A stretch of DNA of 30,082 nucleotides from Palsa-883 sp963847615. GTDB taxonomy: Bacteria > Pseudomonadota > Alphaproteobacteria > Acetobacterales > Acetobacteraceae. A program made the translations under genes and the position numbers. Positions 1 through 8,070 of the stretch are shown piece after piece. The notes beneath the pieces are model-generated. The model saw only the letters and a list, made by a program, of their open reading frames with translations, ran no database searches and was not told the DNA's origin. The stretch is from assembly GCA_963847615.1 (NCBI GenBank), contig CAWKAN010000001.1, positions 1-30,082 of the forward strand, read 5' to 3'. Each line of letters opens with the position of its first letter. Within the stretch, counting starts at the first letter, position 1.

Positions 1-88
1 GGCTCAGGAGGTCGGCGGTCGTCAGACCGGCAATCGTGCTGGTGGGCAGAGCCGCGATTTGGGCGGTCGTCAGACTGCTCAGTGCCAT
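1..88 (-). CDS. LTTAQ-repeat protein, N-terminus only (runs off the window)
   Basis: Only the first 29 codons are in the window, starting at ATG 88-86 on the minus strand. A GGAG ribosome-binding site lies a few bases upstream. The visible protein begins MALSSLTTAQIAALPTSTIA and continues with GLTTADLLS. This is the Leu-Thr-Thr-Ala-Gln repeat pattern seen at the ends or in the body of large secreted, adhesin-like or calcium-binding repeat proteins of alphaproteobacteria. There is no signal peptide in the visible part. Function beyond repeat protein cannot be stated. The AT-rich stretch from about 95 to 185 probably holds its promoter. Confidence 0.55.
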   Translation of the reverse strand, partial: MALSSLTTAQIAALPTSTIAGLTTADLLS

Positions 89-307
89 TTGAAGGCTCCG
101 TCATATAACGGTTGCAAATGGCAAAGTTTTTGTGCCTGCGGCCACGATGCGGGGGAATGGATTGACAGAACGTAAATAAAACGCGCGCGCCGCAAAATCG
201 TTGGGACGGCTTCATGCACCGGTCCGCCGCATGCGAGTTCAGCCGTTTACGATTAGGCAATATATCGCCGCGACGATGGCGTATCGTCACCGGTCGGACG
301 TGCCAGC
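89..307. promoter_or_regulatory. divergent intergenic region, probable promoters
   Basis: This gap separates the minus-strand LTTAQ-repeat gene from the plus-strand Sel1 gene. It is clearly more AT-rich than the coding DNA around it. A TTGACA hexamer sits at 162-167, a good -35 match, but no convincing -10 lies 16-18 bases downstream on the plus strand. On the minus strand a TATA-like TTATAT lies near 103-110. Promoters are likely here but exact positions cannot be fixed. Confidence 0.3.
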
Positions 308-1770
308 GTGTCATGGATCCAACGGCTTCACCTTGGTTACCGCGCGCTGCGGGGGCACCCCGCTGCGCGGCTGGCCTATGCCGTCATCCTGGCTGACGAC
401 GGCGACCATCAGCGTGCGTTTCAACAGTTTGCGCGCGCGGCGCACGACGGCCTGCCGCGCGCCCAGCTTCGGCTGGGACGTTGCTACCTGCTCGGCCTCG
501 GCGTCCCATCCTGCCTGGACGCCGCGCTGCGCTGGCTGACGCAGGCGGCGCAAGGACATGATGTCGAGGCGCAGGTACTTGCTGGCCTCGCTGGCGGTGC
601 AGGGCATCAGCACCAGTGCCGGGGTCGGACGGTTCGAACCGGCCTCGCGCTACGGCGGTTGACCGCCGGACTATCAGGTGGCACTGCAATGGGGCCAGCC
701 GGCGGCCGACGGAGGATCCGCCGAGGCACAGACGCTGATGGGCTATATCCTGACCTCCGGCCCCGAGGCGTTGCGCGATCCGGCGCGCGGGGCACAGGTA
801 CCACCGGGAGGCCGCCACGAGCGGGCTGGTGCAGGGGCAGCTTGGCTGGGCGCTCGCCCTGCTGCGCGACGGCGCCTCCCCGGCCGACGTGGCGGAGGCG
901 CGCCGGCTGCTGCAATCCGCGGCCAAGTCCGACCTGCCCGCCGCGCATTTCGTGCTGGGGGTGCTCGAAGATCAGATCAACCCCGACGCCGAGCAGCTTG
1001 CCGCCGCGACGGCGCACTACCGCGAAGCGGCCGAGCGTGGCCATCGCTCGGCACAACTCCGCTACGGCCTCGCCCTGCTGATGGGACGCGGGGTCAAACA
1101 GGACGCGCAGACCGGCGAGACCTGGCTGCGTCGTGCGGGCCTCGCGGGTGACGCGCTGGCGGCGGCGATGGTCGGCGACCTCTATGCCCGCGAGGGCGAG
1201 GTGCCGCCGAATTTCTGCGAGGCGGCGCTGTGGTTCCAACGCGCGGCGGAGGCGGGGCACGCGGGCGCGGCGCGGGCCCTCGGGCAGCTTTGTCTGCGCG
1301 GCGGCGGGTTCGGCACCGACCCGGTGACCGCGGCGCACTGGCTGCGCGTTGCGGCGACCGCGGACGACGTGGTGGCGGCCTACGAGCTTGGCATCTGCCT
1401 GGCCCATGGGATCGGCACAAGGCGCGACGACGCCGAGGCGCTGCGATGGTTCCACCGCGCGATCGAAGTCATGCCGGCGGCGCTCTACTGGTTCGCCCGG
1501 ATGCTGGACGAGGGCCGCGGGATCGCGCCGAACCCCGCCGCCGCGCGCGCCTGCTACCTGCGTGCCGCCGCCAAGGGCAACGGGGATGCGGCGGTCGCCG
1601 CCGGCGAGATGCTGGTGAACGGGCGGGGCGGGCCAGCCGATCGGCCAACCGCGATGCGGCTGTTCGCCGGCGCCGCCGCGAAGGGCCATAAAGGCGCACA
1701 ATATGCCTTGTCGGTGCTGGAGCCGGCGGGCGGCCCGGCCGGGTCAGGCGGCGAGCGCCTCGCCGCCTGA
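308..1770 (+). pseudogene. Sel1-repeat (SLR) protein, disrupted by frameshifts and a stop
   Basis: The translation is a string of Sel1-like helix-turn-helix repeats (motifs such as A..G...A...LG..Y..G.GV), a solenoid used for protein-protein contacts. It is not in one frame. From GTG 308 to about 578 the repeats read in one frame (AYAVILADDGDHQRAF, LGRCYLLGLGV). From about 579 to 797 they continue one base later (LASLAVQG, GGSAEAQTLMGYIL), with an in-frame TGA at 660-662. From about 799 to the TGA at 1768-1770 they continue in the third frame (YHREAATSGLVQGQLG onward). Each shift fits one extra base, near 578 and 798. The last 313 codons are intact, with Sel1 repeats to the end. The true start is uncertain: ATG 276 opens another frame. 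It could be a decayed gene or a good gene with sequencing errors. It overlaps the 3' end of the convergent glycosyltransferase gene by 27 bases. Confidence 0.65.
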
Positions 1771-3648
1771 CACCAGCTCGGCCTGGATGCGCCGCAGCGT
1801 CGTTTCGAAGGCCGCGGTGAATTCCGCGATGTCGCCGATGGTCTCGGCCCACCGCGCCTCGGTGAACAGCGCCCTGTAGGCGGCATGCGCCTGGGGATTG
1901 CTGGCCAGCATGACGGCGGTCTCGACATACGCCGCCAGCGTGTGGACGACCCCGTCGCCGGCACCGATCGCGGCAAGCAGGCGGCCCGCCATGCGCGAGG
2001 CGAAGGATTGACCCGACAGCGTCAGCAGCGGCAGTCCCATGCGGATCGCGTCGCTGGCGATCGTTCCGGCATTGTAGGGCGAGGTGTCGAGGAACAGATC
2101 CGCCAGCGCCAGCCGCGACATGTACTCGGCCGGATCGACGCGGCCGGCAAGGATCAGCCGCTCGGGATCGATGCCGGCGGCCGCCGCGTGCTGGCGCAGG
2201 TTGTGCCACGACCACGCATTGTCGGCGGCCAGCCACAGCACCGCGTGCTCGACCCGGCGGAGGATCGCCATCCAGGCGGCGAACATCTCCTCGGTGATCT
2301 TGTAATGGTTGGAGAAGCAGCAAAAGACAAAGCAATCGTCGGGCAGGCCGGCATGCGCGCGGGTGGTGGGCGCGCCGATCACACGCTTGCTGTCGTTCGC
2401 CTGGTAGATCTCGGCGATGTAGAGCGGTCGCGGGGCGTAGGCGGCGGCGATCGCCGGCGGCACGACGATGCTGTCGCAGAACAGAAAATCCAGCTCGGGC
2501 AACGGGACCGGGCCAATGAAGCCAAGATAGGTGGCCTGCAACGGCGCCGGACGCCAGCGCAGGATCTGCAGCCGCGCCCCGGCGGTCAGCCCGTTCAGGT
2601 CGATCAGGATATCGATCTCGTCCTCGCGGATCCGCCGCGCCGCCGCCTCGTCGGACAGCAAGCGGATCGTCGCATGGTGGTCGAACGCGCCGATCACGCG
2701 CTGGCGGATCTCACTGCCGTCGTCGAGGCCGGTGTCGTAGCCGTAGATCTCGAAACACTGCCGGTCGTGCCGCTCGAACAGCTCGGCGATCAGGAAGCTC
2801 ATGGCGTGGCGGCAGAAATCCGAGGACAGATAGCCCAGCCGGATGCGGTCGTGGCGGTAGCCGCGCGCCGGGCTGAGCCGCACCGGCGCCGGCGTGGTCT
2901 TGCGGTGCAGCCAGCGGGCGCAGATCGCATGCTGCACGCCGACCTGGTCGGTGGACGCCAGCGAGCCGAGCGGGCCGCACTGCGCGAGCAGGTCCTGGCG
3001 CGACAGGCCCGGTATCACCTCGGCCAACACCGGCCATTGGCACATCTTCTGGCGGATATGCACCCAGTGCTGGATCACGTCCGGCTGCTGCGGATCGGTC
3101 AGCAGGCTGCTGCGCAGGGCCTGCTCCGCCGCCTCCAGCCGCCCGGTTTGCTCGAGCAGGCGGGCGCGCTGGTTGAGCAGGGCGATACGCGCCGCGTCCG
3201 GCTGGAGCGCCTGGGCCCAAGCCTGCAATGCGGCCTCCACGCGGCCGAGTTGTTCGAGCAGGAGGCCGAGATTGATCGCGGCGGGGGGAAAATCCGGCTT
3301 CAGCGCAAGCGCGCTGCGATAGGCCAGGATGGCGTCGGGCAGCGCGCCGGCACGACTGAGCTCGACGCCGAGATTGAACCAGGCGCCGTGCAGCATGCGC
3401 GTCCCGCCGGCGTGGGTGGCGATCCAGCCGCGGTAAAGCGCGATCGCCGCGGGATCGCCGCGGTTGCCGCCGATCCGATCGACCACCTGGACAAGCTGCT
3501 CGAATGCGGCGGCTTCGAACTGGAACGACAGGGCCGGGTCCGCGTCCGTGGACGGCGTGCCCGCTTCGGAGGTGCCCGCTTCGGAGGTGCCCGCTTCGGG
3601 GGTGCCCGCTTCGGGGGTGCCCGCGTCGGCGTGGTGAGGAAGGTCCAT
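1744..3648 (-). CDS. TPR-containing O-GlcNAc-transferase-like (SPINDLY family) glycosyltransferase
   Basis: This 634-residue protein has TPR units in its first third (WFNLGVELSRAGALPDAI, INLGLLLEQLGRVEAALQAW, LNQRARLLEQTGRLEAAEQA). A Glyco_transf_41-type catalytic region follows. Typical signatures are RLGYLSSDFCRHAMSFL, the DILIDLNGLTAGAR stretch, QATYLGFIGP, FCCFSNHYKITEEMFAAW, and LFLDTSPYNAGTIASDA. Family members move a sugar from a nucleotide sugar to Ser/Thr of proteins; in bacteria they often modify surface proteins, and the substrate here is unknown. I chose ATG 3648. A longer reading from TTG 3744 has no good ribosome-binding site. Residues about 7-31 are five copies of a 15-bp repeat that encode a Thr/Pro/Glu-rich linker. 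The Sel1 gene is convergent and overlaps the 3' end by 27 bases. Confidence 0.85.
   Translation of the reverse strand: MDLPHHADAGTPEAGTPEAGTSEAGTSEAGTPSTDADPALSFQFEAAAFEQLVQVVDRIGGNRGDPAAIALYRGWIATHAGGTRMLHGAWFNLGVELSRAGALPDAILAYRSALALKPDFPPAAINLGLLLEQLGRVEAALQAWAQALQPDAARIALLNQRARLLEQTGRLEAAEQALRSSLLTDPQQPDVIQHWVHIRQKMCQWPVLAEVIPGLSRQDLLAQCGPLGSLASTDQVGVQHAICARWLHRKTTPAPVRLSPARGYRHDRIRLGYLSSDFCRHAMSFLIAELFERHDRQCFEIYGYDTGLDDGSEIRQRVIGAFDHHATIRLLSDEAAARRIREDEIDILIDLNGLTAGARLQILRWRPAPLQATYLGFIGPVPLPELDFLFCDSIVVPPAIAAAYAPRPLYIAEIYQANDSKRVIGAPTTRAHAGLPDDCFVFCCFSNHYKITEEMFAAWMAILRRVEHAVLWLAADNAWSWHNLRQHAAAAGIDPERLILAGRVDPAEYMSRLALADLFLDTSPYNAGTIASDAIRMGLPLLTLSGQSFASRMAGRLLAAIGAGDGVVHTLAAYVETAVMLASNPQAHAAYRALFTEARWAETIGDIAEFTAAFETTLRRIQAELVSGGEALAA
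3557..3631. repeat. 15-bp tandem repeat, five units, inside the glycosyltransferase gene
   Basis: Units GTGCCCGCTTCGGAG or close variants start at 3557, 3572, 3587, 3602 and 3617. On the coding strand they give a repeated five-residue Gly-Thr-(Pro/Ser)-Glu-Ala linker before the TPRs. The period is a multiple of three, so changes in copy number keep the frame. Confidence 0.9.
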
Positions 3649-3854
3649 CGGATGCCTGGCCGCCTGGGTTTCGGTGCTGGGCGGAAAGCTTGCCGAGCTC
3701 GGGTTAACATCCGGTGTGCGCCGCGCCAGCGGCCGGGCCCGCAAGGCGCCGGACGGCGCCGAACCATGACCGAAGGAGCGTCACCAATCGGTCACTTTAC
3801 CTCGGCGCCCGGCCTTACCACACAGACCTCACTCACACGGGAGAGGACCCAAAT
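3649..3854. promoter_or_regulatory. divergent promoter region between glycosyltransferase and phnSTUV
   Basis: This 206-base gap separates the minus-strand glycosyltransferase from the plus-strand phn operon. The last 80 bases before phnS are less GC-rich than the surroundings, as expected for a promoter. A GGGAGAGG ribosome-binding site lies about 8 bases before the phnS ATG. I see no clear operator, Pho box or regulator gene nearby. Confidence 0.35.
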
Positions 3855-4880
3855 ATGCGTTTCACATTGATGGCGGCCGCCTGCCTGGCCGCGATCCTCG
3901 GCACCGCCGGCGCCCAGGCCCAGGAGGTGGTGACGATCTACAGCGCCGACGGCCTGCATGACGGCGCGCCGAACTGGTACCAGACCCAGTTCGATGCCTT
4001 CACCAAGGCAACCGGCATCAAGGTGCAATATATCGAGGGCGGCTCCGGCGTCGTGGTCGATCGCGTGGCCAAGGAGAAGGCCAACCCGCAGGCCGACGTG
4101 CTGGTGACCCTGCCGCCGTTCATTCAGAAGGCCGCCGCCGACGGGCTGCTCGATGCCTTCACCCCGGCCGGCGCGAGCGCGATCCCCGCCGCCAGCAAGG
4201 ACCCGCACCGCCGCTATACCGCGCTGGTCAACGACTATCTCTGCTTCATCTACGATCAGGCGCAGCTCAAGACCCCGCCGGCGACCTTCGCCGACCTGTT
4301 GAAGCCCGAGTTCAAAGGCAAGATCCAATACTCGACGCCCGGCCAGGCCGGCGACGGCACCGCGGTGATGCTCCAGGTGGTGCACGCCTATGGCGGCGCC
4401 GACGCCGGCTTCACCTATCTGAAGCAACTGCAGGCGAACAATGTCGGCCCGTCCTCGTCCACCGGACGGCTGACCGGCCTGGTCAACAAGGGCGAGCTGT
4501 ATGTCGCCAACGGCGACGTGCAGATGAACATCTCGCAGATGGCGCAGAACCCGAACATCCGCATCTTCTTCCCGGCCGGGCCGAACGGGCAGCGCTCCAC
4601 CTTCGCGCTGCCCTACTATATCGGCCTGGTGCACGGCGCGCCGCACAGCGCCAACGGCAAGAAGCTGATCGACTTCCTGCTGACCAAGGAGGCGCAGTCC
4701 ACGGTCAGCGAGGTCGCGCAGGGCCTGCCGGTGCGCACCGACGTCCACCCGAGCGATGCCACCTACAAGCAGATCGAGGAGACCATGAAGGGCGTGACGG
4801 TCTGGACGCCCGACTGGGCGGCGGTGCTGAAGAACCTGCAGGCCGACGTGAAGCGCTGGCATGAGGCGACCGGCAGCTAG
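3855..4880 (+). CDS. phnS: 2-aminoethylphosphonate-type ABC transporter, periplasmic binding protein
   Basis: This 341-residue protein has a Sec signal peptide (MRFTLMAAACLAAILGTAGA, cleavage after the AQA near residue 22). The mature part is a class II periplasmic binding fold. It closely resembles Salmonella PhnS as I remember it: VVTIYSADGLHDGAPNWYQ, YIEGGSGVVVDRVAKEK, the ADVLVTLPPFIQKAAADGLL stretch, QYSTPGQAGDGTAVMLQ, QANNVGPSSSTGRLTGLVNK, and a C-terminal DVKRWHEATGS. It should capture 2-aminoethylphosphonate or a related phosphonate in the periplasm and pass it to PhnU/PhnV. ATG 3855 has a GGGAGAGG site upstream and is followed by the signal peptide. It is the first gene of phnSTUV; phnT begins one base after its stop. 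The fold is shared with Fe(III)-binding proteins, so substrate is known only by similarity. Confidence 0.85.
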   Translation: MRFTLMAAACLAAILGTAGAQAQEVVTIYSADGLHDGAPNWYQTQFDAFTKATGIKVQYIEGGSGVVVDRVAKEKANPQADVLVTLPPFIQKAAADGLLDAFTPAGASAIPAASKDPHRRYTALVNDYLCFIYDQAQLKTPPATFADLLKPEFKGKIQYSTPGQAGDGTAVMLQVVHAYGGADAGFTYLKQLQANNVGPSSSTGRLTGLVNKGELYVANGDVQMNISQMAQNPNIRIFFPAGPNGQRSTFALPYYIGLVHGAPHSANGKKLIDFLLTKEAQSTVSEVAQGLPVRTDVHPSDATYKQIEETMKGVTVWTPDWAAVLKNLQADVKRWHEATGS

Positions 4881-4881
4881 C

Positions 4882-6012
4882 ATGGCGGAGGCCACGGCAG
4901 CGGTTGCGCTCGGCGCGTCCGCCCGGACGAACGATGCCGCTGCCGTCTCGGGCAGCGGCATCGGCTTCCACGGTGTGACGGTCGCCTACAAGGGCGCCGT
5001 CGCGCTCGACGCGCTGACGCTCGACATCGCGCCGGGCGAGATCATGGCGATCATCGGCCCGTCCGGCTGCGGCAAGACCACCGCGCTGCGCGCCGTCGCC
5101 GGCTTCGTGCGCCCGAGCGCCGGACGCATCCGTATCGGCGAGCAGGACGTGACCGACCTGCCGCCACACGCGCGCGACATCGGCATGGTGGTGCAGAACT
5201 ATGCGCTGTTCCCGCACATGCGCGTGGCCGCCAACGTCGCCTTCGGGCTGCACGCGCGCGGCGCGCCGGCGGCGGCGGTGCGCGCGCGCGTCGCGGACTG
5301 CCTGCGCCTGGTCGGCATGGCGGACTACGCCGAGCGGCTGCCGCGCGAGCTGTCGGGCGGCCAGCAGCAGCGCGTGGCGATCGCTCGCGCGCTGGCCATC
5401 AGCCCGCGCGTGCTGCTGCTGGACGAGCCGCTGTCGGCGCTCGACGCGCAGATCCGCCAGACGATGCTGGAGGAGCTGGCCCGGCTGCACCGCGAGCTGC
5501 CGCATCTGACGGTGCTGTATGTCACGCACGACCAGAGCGAGGCGCTGACGCTGGCCGACCGCATCGCCATCATGCGCGCCGGCAAGCTGATCGCGCAGGG
5601 ACAGTCGAGCCGGCTGTATCACGAACCGCCGAACCGGTTCGCCGCCGAGTTCCTCGGGCGCGCCAACCTGTTGCCGGTGCGGATCGAGGCGATCGGCAAC
5701 GGCGTGGCGCGACTGCGGCTGGGCGAGGCGCGGCTGACCGCGCGCGTGCCGCACCCGCTGCCCAGCGGCAAGCCGGCGCTGCTGTGCCTGCGGCCGCACG
5801 CGCTGGTGCTGACCGATGATGGGCGGGAGAACCACCTTGCCGGCGTGGTGCGTGAGACCGTCTGGCACGGCGAACGCCACAGCGTGGAACTGGACGTCCC
5901 CGGCGGCGTGGTGCGCCTGAGCGCACTGCCGATGCGCGAGCCGCCGCCGCGCGGAACCCCGGTCAGCGTGCATTTCCATACCGACGACGCGACGCTGATC
6001 GCCGATGACTGA
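4882..6012 (+). CDS. phnT: 2-aminoethylphosphonate-type ABC transporter, ATP-binding subunit
   Basis: This 376-residue ABC ATPase has all the standard motifs. Walker A is GPSGCGKTT (about residue 55), the Q-loop lies in VVQNYALFPHM, the signature is LSGGQQQR, Walker B is VLLLDEPLSALD, and the H-loop is YVTHDQSEA. The last 120 residues are a TOBE-type domain (LGRANLLPVRIEAI onward). The first 30 residues, rich in Ala, precede the NBD and are of no known function. ATG 4882 follows the phnS stop after one base. An in-frame ATG at 4861 would overlap phnS and is the alternative start. It works on the cytoplasmic face, powering the PhnU/PhnV permease. Of the ABC families it fits the spermidine/Fe/AEP group; the neighbours point to AEP. 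Confidence 0.85.
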   Translation: MAEATAAVALGASARTNDAAAVSGSGIGFHGVTVAYKGAVALDALTLDIAPGEIMAIIGPSGCGKTTALRAVAGFVRPSAGRIRIGEQDVTDLPPHARDIGMVVQNYALFPHMRVAANVAFGLHARGAPAAAVRARVADCLRLVGMADYAERLPRELSGGQQQRVAIARALAISPRVLLLDEPLSALDAQIRQTMLEELARLHRELPHLTVLYVTHDQSEALTLADRIAIMRAGKLIAQGQSSRLYHEPPNRFAAEFLGRANLLPVRIEAIGNGVARLRLGEARLTARVPHPLPSGKPALLCLRPHALVLTDDGRENHLAGVVRETVWHGERHSVELDVPGGVVRLSALPMREPPPRGTPVSVHFHTDDATLIADD

Positions 6013-6023
6013 CGAGCGCGCCC

Positions 6024-6920
6024 ATGGCTGAGGCGATGGCTGACACGAACGCGGGGACCGTCGCGACCGCCGCCGCGCCCCGCATCGAGCTCGGCGGACT
6101 GCTGGTGCTGCCGCCGCTGCTGCTGCTGGGGAGCGTATTCTACTACCCGCTCGGGCTAATTCTGCGCCAGAGCCTGACGGGCGAGGCCGGTGTGCTGTCG
6201 CTGGCGCCCTATGCCGCGGTGTTCGGCGGTGCGCTGTTCCGCAATGCCCTGCTGCACACGGTGACGATCGCGCTCGGCGCCACCGCGGGATGCCTGGTGC
6301 TGGGGTTCACGCTCGCGGTGATCCTGGCCTTCATCCCATTCCCCGGCGCGCGCCTCGCCGCGCGGCTGATCGACACCGTCATCGCCCTGCCGACCTTCCT
6401 GGTCGCGCTGGCGTTCACCTTCATCTACGGCTCGGCCGGGCTGCTGAACGGCGGGCTGATGCAACTGCTCGGCACCACGCAGCCGCCGCTGGATTTCCTC
6501 TATTCGCCCTGGGGCGTGATCCTGGCGGAGATCACGGTCTATACGCCGTTCATCCTGCGCCCGCTGCTCGCCGCGCTGTCGCTGATCGAGCCGGCGCAGA
6601 TCGAGATCGCCAGCAGCCTGGGCGCCGGCACCATGCGGATCATTCGCCAGATCATCCTGCCCGCCGCAGTGCCGGCGCTGCTGGCCGGCGGCAGCCTGTG
6701 CCTGCTGCTGACGGTCAACGAGTTCGGCGTGGTGTTCTTCATCGGCGCCAAGGGCGTGATCACGCTGCCGCTGCTGGTCTACGACAAGGCGATCCAGGAG
6801 TTCGACTACACCACCGCCTGCGTCATCGCCGTGGCCAACGTGGCGCTGTCGCTGGCGTTGTTCACGCTGTATCGCCTGCTGCTGCGCGGGCTGGCCGGAT
6901 CGCGTGCTGGTCTGGTCTAG
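6024..6920 (+). CDS. phnU: 2-aminoethylphosphonate-type ABC transporter, permease subunit 1
   Basis: This 298-residue inner-membrane protein has about six hydrophobic helices, beginning with LLVLPPLLLLGSVFYYPLGL near residue 30. The EAA-type cytoplasmic loop that contacts the ATPase is visible as EIASSLGAGTMRIIRQIILP (about residues 192-211). It pairs with the phnV product to form the channel. The start ATG 6024 lies 11 bases after phnT; ATG 6036 is a possible alternative. Its 3' end overlaps phnV by 17 bases, which suggests translational coupling. Order and content match the Salmonella phnSTUV cluster. Confidence 0.8.
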   Translation: MAEAMADTNAGTVATAAAPRIELGGLLVLPPLLLLGSVFYYPLGLILRQSLTGEAGVLSLAPYAAVFGGALFRNALLHTVTIALGATAGCLVLGFTLAVILAFIPFPGARLAARLIDTVIALPTFLVALAFTFIYGSAGLLNGGLMQLLGTTQPPLDFLYSPWGVILAEITVYTPFILRPLLAALSLIEPAQIEIASSLGAGTMRIIRQIILPAAVPALLAGGSLCLLLTVNEFGVVFFIGAKGVITLPLLVYDKAIQEFDYTTACVIAVANVALSLALFTLYRLLLRGLAGSRAGLV

Positions 6921-7701
6921 CGGCGGGCGGGCGCTCGCCTGGGGGCTGTTCGCCGTGCTGTTCGGCGTGGTCTATCTGGCGCCCGTCGCGATCATCGCGC
7001 TGGCCAGCATCACCGGGCAGTGGAACGGCGTGCTGCCCAGCCATCTGGGGCTGCACAACTACGCCGCAGCGCTGACCGGGGACGAGGCCGCGGCGTTGCG
7101 GGTGAGCATCGAAACCGGCCTGCTGTCGAGCGCGGTGGCGCTGGTGCTGGGCACCTGGGCGGCGCTGGCGCTGCGCCGGCTGGCCCCGGCCACGCGCGGC
7201 CTGTTGCAGGCGCTGTTCTTCCTGCCGAGCGCGGTGCCGTCCGTCTCTGTCGGGCTGGGGCTGCTGGTGGCATTCAGCCGCCCGCCGGTGCTGCTGAACG
7301 GCACCGTGATGATCGTGCTGATCGCGCATCTGGTGCTGGTCTCGGCCTACACCTTCGCCAGCGTCACCGCCGGGCTGGCGCGGCTGCCGGCAGAGATCGA
7401 GCCGGTGGCGGCGAGCCTGGGGGCGGGACCGCTGTATGTGCTGCGCAGGGTGACCTTGCCGATGCTGGCGCCGCACCTGGTGGCGGCGTTCGGGCTGAGC
7501 TTCGCGCTGTCGATGGGGGAGCTGGGGGCAACCGTCATGGTGTATCCACCGAACTGGGTGACGATGCCGGTGGGGATCTTCGCGCTGACCGACCGCGGCG
7601 ACGTGTTCCAGGGCGCGGCGCTGACGATGCTGCTGGCCGGCGCGACGCTGGCGCTGCTGATCGGGTTGGCGCGGCTGCCGACGCGGGCGGCGCCGCGGTA
7701 G
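6904..7701 (+). CDS. phnV: 2-aminoethylphosphonate-type ABC transporter, permease subunit 2
   Basis: This 265-residue membrane protein has about six transmembrane helices and an EAA-loop (EPVAASLGAGPLYVLRRVTL, about residues 165-184). The family signature FGLSFALSMGELGATVMVY follows; it is typical of the second permease of iron, sulfate or AEP importers. The start is taken as GTG 6904, inside the end of phnU (17-base overlap), because the first helix (ALAWGLFAVLFGVVYLAPVA) follows directly. It is the last gene of the operon. A long GC-rich hairpin lies 90 bases downstream, and no phnW, phnX, phnA or phnY gene follows. Confidence 0.8.
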   Translation: MLVWSSGGRALAWGLFAVLFGVVYLAPVAIIALASITGQWNGVLPSHLGLHNYAAALTGDEAAALRVSIETGLLSSAVALVLGTWAALALRRLAPATRGLLQALFFLPSAVPSVSVGLGLLVAFSRPPVLLNGTVMIVLIAHLVLVSAYTFASVTAGLARLPAEIEPVAASLGAGPLYVLRRVTLPMLAPHLVAAFGLSFALSMGELGATVMVYPPNWVTMPVGIFALTDRGDVFQGAALTMLLAGATLALLIGLARLPTRAAPR

Positions 7702-7790
7702 CCAGGCGATGGCGTTCACCCATCGGCATCCGGGTGTGCCGGGCGGCTGGCGGGGTCAAGGGATGGTCGTGGCGCACCTTGGGCATAATT

Positions 7791-7837
7791 TCACCACGGG
7801 GTGAGCCGGCGGCAGCCGCGGGCTCACCCCGTGGTGA
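7791..7837. terminator. perfect 17-bp inverted repeat after phnV, possible terminator
   Basis: TCACCACGGGGTGAGCC at 7791-7807 is repeated in inverse at 7821-7837. The 13-base loop itself holds a smaller GCGGC/GCCGC hairpin. No T-run follows on either strand, so it is not a classic Rho-independent terminator. It may stop or protect phnSTUV mRNA, or be a dispersed palindrome. The rest of the 369-base gap 7702-8070 holds no gene that I can recognise. Confidence 0.4.
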
Positions 7838-8070
7838 CGCCAATTTGCCGCGGGAATGAACGTTCTTTATGATGTCGGGACATCTCCGCCACCCGCCGAA
7901 GGGTTGCCCTGCATCTCGAACATGGCCGCCGTTTCCTTCGGCTGGCGCATGCGCGGCCGACGCATCGGCTTGACGCACGGGATGATGTGCGGCTCGATAC
8001 GTCGCTGAGCCTAGGTCACGCGCGATCGCGTCCTGCTTGATCGGTGTTGCGACCAAACCAGGGAAACGCG

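Noticed and set aside
631..645. GGTTCGAACC, a tRNA T-loop-like motif
   Set aside because: No cloverleaf can be formed around it, and it lies inside the Sel1-repeat gene.
1885..3870. 661-codon plus-strand open frame opposite the glycosyltransferase
   Set aside because: It is rich in Arg, Gly and Gln with no domain, as expected from the antisense of a high-GC gene; the minus-strand frame has clear TPR and transferase motifs.
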